A stretch of 8,207 nt of DNA from Candidatus Sulfotelmatobacter sp. (lineage in GTDB: Bacteria > Acidobacteriota > Terriglobia > Terriglobales > Acidobacteriaceae): assembly GCA_030045935.1 (NCBI GenBank), contig JASIEN010000256.1, positions 1 through 8,207 of the forward strand, written 5' to 3'. The notes below the pieces were generated by a model. It saw only the letters and a list, made by a program, of their open reading frames with translations. It made no database searches and was not told where the DNA came from. The translations under genes and the position numbers were made by a program. This document shows, piece after piece, positions 1 to 5,394 of this stretch. Position 1 is the stretch's first letter. Each line of letters begins with the position of its first letter.

Positions 1-929
1 TTGGGATAGACGCCATGCAAATAGTCGAGCATCGCCATGTGCTCATTAAAATCGTGAATGGGCACGTACCAATCTTCAGGCATAACAAGATTCAGGCCCA
101 CGAAATGCGGATCGGATGACGCCAATTCAAACCCCAGCAGAATCTGAGCAAAAACAATGTCATGCGGAAGGCCGCGCAGCACCTGATATAAATAGCGCAC
201 GGTTACTCCGCATCCGGGGCTGGCCTCGGTGGTACTGCACTTTAGGATTTCGCGGGCGTGCGCATCATCGGCGGCGAGACGTTTGCTCGTTTCTGTCACG
301 ACATCTTTCATGCCGGCGGCCAGCAGGGCGTTTCGCATCTTTGCGAAATCGGAATCCCACGGAACTTTTTTAGCCAGTTCTCCCGCTGCTCCGGCATCGG
401 CAGTATGCATGAACTCAACGTATTGCAGACGGTCCATACCGGCGCGATCGGTAGCTGCGGCAATTGCCTCGGCCACATGCGTGTGCGAGGCCAACCCAAA
501 TTTTTCGAAGGTTGCGAAAAAATGGTCGTGTCCAGACTCCTCGCCCGGCGTCCAATTGCGCATCGACCATGCGTCGATCATCTGGTTGTAAAGCACCTGA
601 TCGCCATAGGCGCACGCCGCGGCCGGCTTGGCGGTATAGCTCTCGCAAGGATCACAGGGCGGAGCGAGCAGCCGGGTAGAAGTTCGATCAACGCAAAGCC
701 CTCCTGAGGCTGCAAAGTCCACGAGGTCTTCGGCATAAATGGCGCCATCCAGGTGATTGTGGAGATCTCCGCCTTTTGGCATTTCATGCAGGAAAGCGAG
801 CAACAATGGCGGCTGCTTGCGAATGGAATCGAGGTAGTGCGCCGTGCGCTGCTCGGAATTCTGAGCAGAAGCCGCTGCAACAAGCAATAGCAACACGAGA
901 CAACGCCTCGGCAGGTGCGTGATTGGCAT
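1..929 (-). CDS. Exported adenosine deaminase-family metallohydrolase (3' end outside window)
   Basis: Predicted purine-nucleoside deaminase or related amidohydrolase-superfamily enzyme acting outside the cytoplasm. The 309 codons in the window start at ATG 929-927, preceded by a good ribosome binding site (AGAGGA at 940-935, 5-base spacer). Residues 1-22 form a signal peptide: an RR n-region, a run of Leu/Val, and ASA before Gln23. The diagnostic segment is MPKGGDLHNHLDGA at about residues 50-63; its HxH pair (His57, His59) is the N-terminal metal-binding motif of the adenosine deaminase/ADGF family. Residues about 75-105 are rich in cysteine (CDPCE and nearby), which suits disulfides in an exported protein. 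The distal stretch NLVMPEDWY...HMAMLDYLHGVYP also resembles the family. The later catalytic motifs lie beyond the left edge, so activity and exact substrate cannot be judged. It follows the GAF gene on the same strand with a 96-base gap and no terminator that I can see between them. Confidence 0.85.
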   Translation of the reverse strand, partial: MPITHLPRRCLVLLLLVAAASAQNSEQRTAHYLDSIRKQPPLLLAFLHEMPKGGDLHNHLDGAIYAEDLVDFAASGGLCVDRTSTRLLAPPCDPCESYTAKPAAACAYGDQVLYNQMIDAWSMRNWTPGEESGHDHFFATFEKFGLASHTHVAEAIAAATDRAGMDRLQYVEFMHTADAGAAGELAKKVPWDSDFAKMRNALLAAGMKDVVTETSKRLAADDAHAREILKCSTTEASPGCGVTVRYLYQVLRGLPHDIVFAQILLGFELASSDPHFVGLNLVMPEDWYVPIHDFNEHMAMLDYLHGVYP

Positions 930-934
930 AGTTG

Positions 935-940
935 TCCTCT
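935..940 (-). promoter_or_regulatory. Ribosome binding site of the adenosine deaminase-like gene
   Basis: AGAGGA read on the minus strand, 5 bases before the ATG at 929. It supports the start that gives a complete signal peptide. Confidence 0.6.
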
Positions 941-1025
941 AAGAATATCGAAGCAAGAAATCGAAATTGTAATCTTCGGGAACAGTTCTTCGCTTGTGAA
1001 AAGAGGACGGCGGGAACAATGTGAC

Positions 1026-2348
1026 TCACCGCATCCAAACAAGGGCAGCGACGACCATGGCAACCAGCAGCAATGCGATAAGAACGAATTTGCGCGCGGC
1101 GAGCCACGATTCGGATTGCGAAGATGGACTCTGAAACAAGGTAGAGTTTTCGATACTGTCACGGTTTTCCAACGCGGCGCGAGCGGGAATTGGCACTGCG
1201 CTGCCCGCAACCGGCGACCGACCGGAGGCAGCCGCGGCAGGACTTGCCGGGTTACGCGGTTGAACAGTTTCCGAATCCGGTGGATTTGCCTTGCTTAGAA
1301 TCCGCGATCCATTGTTTTGCAATACAACGCGCTGGGCTTCGAGGGTTCCCGTTACCGTGTTTGACTTAACCCCAAGCTGTCCGCGCCACTGCTTCTCTTC
1401 ACATTCGACACATAATGTTCGTCCTTGCGATACGGGAAAACCGCAGGCCTGGCATTTTTTCAGATCCCGCAACACTGCCGGCACAGGGATCGATTTGCCG
1501 ATCTCGGTGGCCGCGGCTTGTGCAGCTTCTGCCTGCATCCCGACTGACCAGTAAAAAGGCTTTGGTGCACTGCGGTCAGGTTCAGTTTTCTGCGTTGCCT
1601 CGGCATTCGTATCCGTTGTGCTGTTGGAATCGCTTGCCGATATCGTCTGAGCTTCAGTCTCGGCCTCGGACAGCGAAGTTTCCAGTGGGATGGTCTGGGT
1701 GCCTTCGGCTTTTTGCTGCTCCCGGCCGGCGCCTTGACCGGCAATGTCTGGCACCGGCGCACCCTGGCAGGCCGCTGCATGCTTGACGACGGTTTCCACC
1801 ATTTCACCCAAGCGGCGGAGCACTGCGAAATCACGCTCCATGAAAGCGCCGGGTTTGGCAGAAAAGAGTTCAAAAACTCCCAGCGCCCGCCCGTCGGAGA
1901 GGATCGGCATGGCCACCACCGATGCAATTCCCAATTGCTTGCAGCCCTCGCGGTTTACTCTCCCATCGGTCTGCGCATCCTTGCAAAACAGGGTCTGACA
2001 CGTGCGCACACTTTCGCCTGTGAAGCCATACTCCATAGAGAGCAAGGTACCCAGTTCTGGCGCGCTCGCACCTGCACTGGCCCGGCACAACATGTCATTG
2101 TGCCGACCGCGGCGAAGAGCAATTGCCGCTCCGCTGGCTCCAGTAATGTACTGTGCACGCTCGGCCAACAACTGCAAGGCTGCGTCCAGCTCGCGCTCGG
2201 CTGTGTCGGTCGGGGAGAGAGATCCCCGTGGACTATTGCGTTGGGAGGGTGTGCTCGTCGGGGCATCGTCGACCTTCGAGGTCGACAGTATCAATGGTTC
2301 AACGGCTTTCGCTGTGTCGCGATTTGTCGAAGAATCAGGGACGGCCAT
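1026..2348 (-). CDS. GAF-domain protein with zinc ribbon and C-terminal membrane anchor
   Basis: Probable membrane-attached sensor or scaffold of unknown ligand, 440 residues from ATG 2348. A GAF domain spans roughly residues 50-194. It begins with an amphipathic helix (AERELDAALQLLAERAQ), then TGASGAAIAL, a GFTGESVRT turn, DGRVNREGCKQLGI and PILSDGRALGVFEL, all typical GAF sequence. Residues about 200-295 are a low-complexity linker rich in Glu, Thr, Ser and Ala. A short zinc ribbon follows, with cysteines 299, 302, 313 and 316 (CxxC-x10-CxxC). After a second Pro/Ala/Ser-rich linker, residues about 420-440 form one hydrophobic helix at the extreme C-terminus, so the protein is probably tail-anchored with GAF and ribbon in the cytoplasm. 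No kinase, cyclase or DNA-binding output domain is visible. The start is uncertain: the frame stays open to 2609, and ATG 2348 lacks a clear ribosome binding site. I chose it because the upstream residues look non-coding and a promoter-like sequence lies between. Confidence 0.8.
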   Translation of the reverse strand: MAVPDSSTNRDTAKAVEPLILSTSKVDDAPTSTPSQRNSPRGSLSPTDTAERELDAALQLLAERAQYITGASGAAIALRRGRHNDMLCRASAGASAPELGTLLSMEYGFTGESVRTCQTLFCKDAQTDGRVNREGCKQLGIASVVAMPILSDGRALGVFELFSAKPGAFMERDFAVLRRLGEMVETVVKHAAACQGAPVPDIAGQGAGREQQKAEGTQTIPLETSLSEAETEAQTISASDSNSTTDTNAEATQKTEPDRSAPKPFYWSVGMQAEAAQAAATEIGKSIPVPAVLRDLKKCQACGFPVSQGRTLCVECEEKQWRGQLGVKSNTVTGTLEAQRVVLQNNGSRILSKANPPDSETVQPRNPASPAAAASGRSPVAGSAVPIPARAALENRDSIENSTLFQSPSSQSESWLAARKFVLIALLLVAMVVAALVWMR

Positions 2349-2415
2349 TTTAAGACAGATTCCGATGAGCCAAGGGTTCGGGCCCAGCGCGAAAACCAGC
2401 AGGGCTGTTGAAATC

Positions 2416-2444
2416 ACTGTATTGAATCGGGTAGGCAAAGGCAA
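2416..2444 (-). promoter_or_regulatory. Candidate sigma70-like promoter for the GAF gene
   Basis: On the minus strand, TTGCCT (2444-2439) and TACAGT (2421-2416) are separated by 17 bases; each matches its consensus hexamer at four of six positions. Transcription would start near 2409, about 60 bases before ATG 2348, which fits the shorter start for that gene. Matches of this quality also occur by chance. Confidence 0.25.
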
Positions 2445-2673
2445 TAACGACGCTGAATCCGGAGGCCGTAGACGTTTGGGTTGTTCCGGTCGCGGTGCGG
2501 CGAAATGGGCCTTAGATCGGCCCCGACTCCGCATCCCTGAGTAGTTTTCCTTTGCGAGGTTAGCGAGGGCCCCCTGAAACAGGCAGCCCTTCGACTTGGG
2601 CATTCGCATTCAGCGGCCACGTAGTTGACGTAACCTCCGATTGCGCAAACTGCCCTCGCCGTGGATTTTGAGT

Positions 2674-2695
2674 GCTATCGCCTGCTAGCGACAGC
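2674..2695. repeat. Inverted repeat in the divergent region
   Basis: Arms GCTATCGC (2674-2681) and GCGACAGC (2688-2695) flank a 6-base loop and pair at seven of eight positions. In minus-strand RNA the remaining pair would be a G-U wobble. No T-run follows on either strand, so it is not a typical intrinsic terminator. It could be an operator or a leader hairpin, or chance. Confidence 0.25.
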
Positions 2696-2810
2696 GTGGT
2701 TTAGGGACACAGAGGCTCAAACTTCCGTAACTGGGCCATATCGGAATTCACAAAGTATCGCTGCTCCCCATGCTAGTTTCGGCTTACTGGCATAAGGGGC
2801 GTGTGAGGGG

Positions 2811-4082
2811 ATGCACTTGGCCGATACACGTGTCTCAATTCCGCGAGTGCTAGTGGTCAAAGAAGTCGTGTACAGGGCAAATGAAGCCCTGTCATCGAGG
2901 CTGGATTGCGTTGACGTGCTGCGCGGCATCGTCGTGGTCCTGATGGCCCTGGACCACACGCGCGACTACTTTACAAATGTGGCGTTCGCTCCTGAAGTCC
3001 TGGCTCGAACTACAGGCCCGCTGTTCTTTACAAGGTTTGTCACCCACTTCTGCGCGCCGGTATTCTTCCTCCTTGCGGGTGTAGGCGGCTACCTTTCGCT
3101 CTCCCAAGGCAGGTCTATCGGCGAGCTTTCGAAGTTCTTCTGGACACGCGGTCTTTGGCTTGTATTTCTTGATCTCACGGTCATGTCCTACGCCTGGACT
3201 TACACTTTTCCCTTTTGGTTTGCTGGCGTGCTCTGGGCGCTGGGATGGTCTATGGTCGCGATGGCGTTTCTCATACGCCTGCCCCTGCGCTGGGTCGCGA
3301 CCGTGGGCACGTTGATTATCGCCACCCATAATCTGTTCGACTGGGTTGATCCTGCTGCACTGCACGGATTCGGCGGCTTATGGGTGATTTTGCAGGGTCA
3401 TGGCGCTATCTGGATCGTGCCGCACAAGATTCCGTTTTTTGTTCTCTTCTCCTTGATTCCGTGGGTGGGAGTGATGGCGGTCGGCTACGCCCTCGGCGCT
3501 CTTCTGCGCAGGGACGGCTGGGAGAGATCGGTTTGGCGGATTGGCGCAATCTTGACCATCGTTTTCCTGTTGCTGCGCGGTTTTCACCTTTATGGCAACG
3601 GCCACAAATACATGCAAACCTGGGCGCCGGACTCCGCAGGCCGGTGGAAGATGCGGGCAACGCTAACCCTGACCGTCATTTCTTTCTTCGATACATTGAA
3701 GTATCCTGCGTCTTTGCAATTCCTGCTTATGACCCTCGGACCCTCTTTAATGGTCCTGGCATGGCTGGGTGGAATCAAGGCGAGCGCTGGTGTGGCCCGT
3801 ATCTTTCAGGTGTTCGGTCGCGTACCGCTCTTTTACTACGTCGTCCATGTTTTCTTCATTCATACTCTGGCGGTCTACACTGCTCTCGCCTTCCACCAAC
3901 CGGCGGCATGGCTGCTCTACGGAGGACCGATGCTCCGCCTACTCCCACAGCATTATGGTCACGGGCTGCCTTTCATCTACGCCTTGTGGCTCCTTACGGT
4001 CGCTGTGCTTTTTCTGCCCTGCCGATGGTTTATGAAATTGAAACAGCAGCGCAAGGACCTGTGGTGGCTGCGTTATCTCTAA
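2811..4082 (+). CDS. DUF1624 / heparan-alpha-glucosaminide N-acetyltransferase-like integral membrane protein
   Basis: Predicted inner-membrane acyltransferase of the HGSNAT-catalytic-like (DUF1624) family, 423 residues. Members are thought to move acyl groups across the membrane onto sugars or other acceptors; the acceptor here is unknown. The N-terminal signature RLDCVDVLRG at residues 30-39 leads into the first membrane helix, which ends in MALDHTRDYF (45-54, with His49). About ten hydrophobic helices follow, near residues 75-97, 110-128, 134-156, 160-174, 207-231, 244-260, 302-321, 335-361 and 386-404. The late motif FGRVPLFYYVVHVFFIH (335-351) is characteristic of the family. The C-terminus is short and basic (KLKQQRKD). 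GAGGGG directly abuts the ATG, which is close for a ribosome binding site. Because the family usually begins nearer to the RLD motif, a GTG at 2853 or 2868 is possible. The gene stands alone on the plus strand and converges on the lipoprotein-paralog gene. Confidence 0.85.
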   Translation: MHLADTRVSIPRVLVVKEVVYRANEALSSRLDCVDVLRGIVVVLMALDHTRDYFTNVAFAPEVLARTTGPLFFTRFVTHFCAPVFFLLAGVGGYLSLSQGRSIGELSKFFWTRGLWLVFLDLTVMSYAWTYTFPFWFAGVLWALGWSMVAMAFLIRLPLRWVATVGTLIIATHNLFDWVDPAALHGFGGLWVILQGHGAIWIVPHKIPFFVLFSLIPWVGVMAVGYALGALLRRDGWERSVWRIGAILTIVFLLLRGFHLYGNGHKYMQTWAPDSAGRWKMRATLTLTVISFFDTLKYPASLQFLLMTLGPSLMVLAWLGGIKASAGVARIFQVFGRVPLFYYVVHVFFIHTLAVYTALAFHQPAAWLLYGGPMLRLLPQHYGHGLPFIYALWLLTVAVLFLPCRWFMKLKQQRKDLWWLRYL

Positions 4083-4189
4083 GAACTTTGGCTTGCAACA
4101 GCTTTTCGCAGTTGGAGAAAAATCCTGATAACGCTCAAAACCCCATCCCTGATTCGTCCGTTCCAGTGGCGTTGTAGTGCGATTTTGGC
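4083..4189. other. Convergent intergenic region
   Basis: 107 bases between the 3' ends of the acyltransferase gene and the soluble paralog gene. A terminator would be expected here, but I see no GC-rich hairpin followed by a T-run on either strand. Termination may be Rho-dependent or lie inside the opposing gene. Confidence 0.4.
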
Positions 4190-4771
4190 CTAGATGTCGG
4201 TCTGTTTGCCGCGCTTGTACAGATAAACGAGGGTAAATGTGGATCCTTTCTTACCCTCCGCGGGTTCGACCGCAACGACGTGCTGGTTATCTTCGGTTCC
4301 CGCCTTCAACTCTCTGACCGGACCAGAATTGTCACCGTCGCACTTGAGCTCTTTGGGATGCCCCTGGTCGTCATCGAAGTCAAAGCCAGAGTTGTCGTTC
4401 TTTTTATGGCATTCGAGGACCTTGCCATATTTTTTGAGCTTGTCGCGATAAAACGCCAGGATTTTCTCGGGAGCATCGTCGGATTCGTATTTCGCGACCA
4501 CAATTTTGAACCCAAAACTCTGGGTCAAAATTCCAAAGTTCAGCGGATCGTTGTCCTTTTCCTGTTTGGGCCGGGCTCCAGGATATAGGGGAAGGCCAGC
4601 CTTTGCGGCATCGGCATCCTTGCCGAGATGCAGGTCGCCGACATTGCTGCGGACGTCGAAGTTATCGTCCTGATCGCTGGGTTTTTGATTTTGCGCCGTC
4701 AACTCAGTCGACGCAAATCCCAGACAGAAAACCGCTGCCATGATGAAATGAAGTGACGTGAGACGAGCCAT
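4190..4771 (-). CDS. Exported soluble paralog of the neighbouring lipoprotein, unknown function
   Basis: A 193-residue exported protein of unknown function. The start ATG 4771 is well supported by AGGAGG at 4781-4776 with a 4-base spacer. Residues 1-26 form a signal peptide ending LTA before Gln27. Cys16 sits in that hydrophobic core after Phe, so it is not a lipobox and the mature protein should be soluble in the periplasm. The mature part begins acidic, then has GDLHLGKDAD (45-54), LPLYPGA (60-66), SDDAPEKILAFYRDKLKKYG (97-116), a cysteine pair Cys121 (ECH) and Cys144 (KCDG), and a beta-rich end (QHVVAVE, FTLVYLYKRGKQTDI). Each block has a counterpart in the same order in the adjacent lipoprotein, so the two are tandem duplicates. 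The conserved cysteine pair could form a disulfide. I do not recognise an enzyme family. It is probably the last gene of the minus-strand run, 26 bases after its paralog. Confidence 0.8.
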   Translation of the reverse strand: MARLTSLHFIMAAVFCLGFASTELTAQNQKPSDQDDNFDVRSNVGDLHLGKDADAAKAGLPLYPGARPKQEKDNDPLNFGILTQSFGFKIVVAKYESDDAPEKILAFYRDKLKKYGKVLECHKKNDNSGFDFDDDQGHPKELKCDGDNSGPVRELKAGTEDNQHVVAVEPAEGKKGSTFTLVYLYKRGKQTDI

Positions 4772-4775
4772 GATC

Positions 4776-4781
4776 CCTCCT
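4776..4781 (-). promoter_or_regulatory. Strong ribosome binding site of the soluble paralog
   Basis: AGGAGG on the minus strand, 4 bases before ATG 4771, inside the 26-base gap between the two paralog genes. It indicates independent and efficient initiation on a shared transcript. Confidence 0.65.
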
Positions 4782-4797
4782 GGCTTGCGACAAGAAT

Positions 4798-5394
4798 TCA
4801 GATATCCGCTTGCTTGCCATGCGCGCGCACGTAGACCAGCGAGAAGCTCGAACCCTTACCCTCCGATTCGACGGCGACAATGTGCTGATCGTTTTTTTTG
4901 CCTACTTTGAGTTCAACATCCTTTCCGCTGTTGCCTTCGCACGTTAGTTCGTCCGAATTGTTATTGGAGCCGTGCGGTTTCGTGCTCATGTTCACATTAA
5001 AGCTGGATGTGTGGCACTCGATCACATTCCCGTATTTCTTCAGCTGGTCACGATAGAAAGCGAGAATCTTGGTGGGAGCGTCGTCCGACTTATATTCGAC
5101 CGCGATAACTTTAATTCCAAATCCAAATCCCGAGATATTGACGTTCGCGCTCTTGTCGCTGCCATCGGAATCTTCTTCCTTCAATTTTGCGCCCGGGTAA
5201 ACCGGCAGGCCTACATCCGAGACATCAGCCTGCTTGCTCACGTGAATGCCGCCAGCGATGGTGTCGATATCGACTTGCTTGTCCTGGCCATTCGGTTCCT
5301 TTTTCACGTTCACACTGCACGCCGTTGTAAGAAAAACAAGGGCCAGAATTGTCAGGGCGGAAGCGTCAAATCGACGGAAACTATTTCTGCGCAT
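4798..5394 (-). CDS. Small envelope lipoprotein, paralog of the next gene, unknown function
   Basis: A 198-residue predicted lipoprotein of unknown function. The signal is MRRNSFRR, a hydrophobic run, then LTTAC with Cys26 as the lipidated residue; Ser at +2 would favour the outer membrane under the enterobacterial Lol rule. The mature part carries GGIHVSKQAD (48-57), LPVYPGA (63-69), an acidic insert, a Gly/Phe-rich strand, SDDAPTKILAFYRDQLKKYG (103-122), the cysteines Cys127 (ECH) and Cys152 (TCEG), and QHIVAVE to KQADI at the end. These match the soluble paralog block for block. ATG 5394 was chosen because GGAGGT (5407-5402) lies 7 bases before it and because it gives a clean lipoprotein signal. 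The frame is open further upstream to 5541, but that part lies inside the GH3 gene. The first 14 bases overlap the end of the GH3 gene, which suggests coupled translation. The family may bind or sense something at the envelope; the sequence alone does not say what. Confidence 0.82.
   Translation of the reverse strand: MRRNSFRRFDASALTILALVFLTTACSVNVKKEPNGQDKQVDIDTIAGGIHVSKQADVSDVGLPVYPGAKLKEEDSDGSDKSANVNISGFGFGIKVIAVEYKSDDAPTKILAFYRDQLKKYGNVIECHTSSFNVNMSTKPHGSNNNSDELTCEGNSGKDVELKVGKKNDQHIVAVESEGKGSSFSLVYVRAHGKQADI

Larger units (their letters stand above)
2349..2810. other. Divergent intergenic region between the GAF gene and the acyltransferase gene
   Basis: This 462-base region separates genes transcribed outward in both directions, so it should carry promoters for both. 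The minus-strand reading frame of the GAF gene stays open through 2609, adding up to 87 residues that resemble no domain I recognise (basic and Pro-rich, then one hydrophobic stretch). I see a candidate minus-strand promoter at 2416-2444 and an inverted repeat at 2674-2695. I found no convincing promoter for the plus-strand gene and no small gene with a good ribosome binding site. Confidence 0.5.

Noticed and set aside
578..1210. Minus-strand open frame of 210 codons spanning the GAF and adenosine deaminase-like genes
   Set aside because: It is out of frame with both genes and has no domain. The deaminase frame carries the HxH motif and a signal peptide.
1713..2411. Long plus-strand open frame (232 codons) opposite the GAF gene
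   Set aside because: It lies antisense to a frame with a clear GAF domain, and its translation shows no recognisable motif. It is a shadow of GC-rich coding sequence.
2625..2651. TTGACG at 2625 as a -35 box for the plus-strand gene
   Set aside because: The best partner hexamer (CAAACT) matches at only three positions with a 15-base spacer, and it lies about 160 bases from the start codon.
4096..4114. Stem-loop in the convergent region (CAACAGC / GCAGTTG with a 5-base loop)
   Set aside because: The stem is weak, has an A-A mismatch and lacks a T-run on either strand, so I do not call it a terminator.
3380..4177. Plus-strand open frame of 265 codons in another frame of the acyltransferase gene
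   Set aside because: It overlaps a convincing polytopic membrane protein in the same direction. Its composition is that of an out-of-frame reading.
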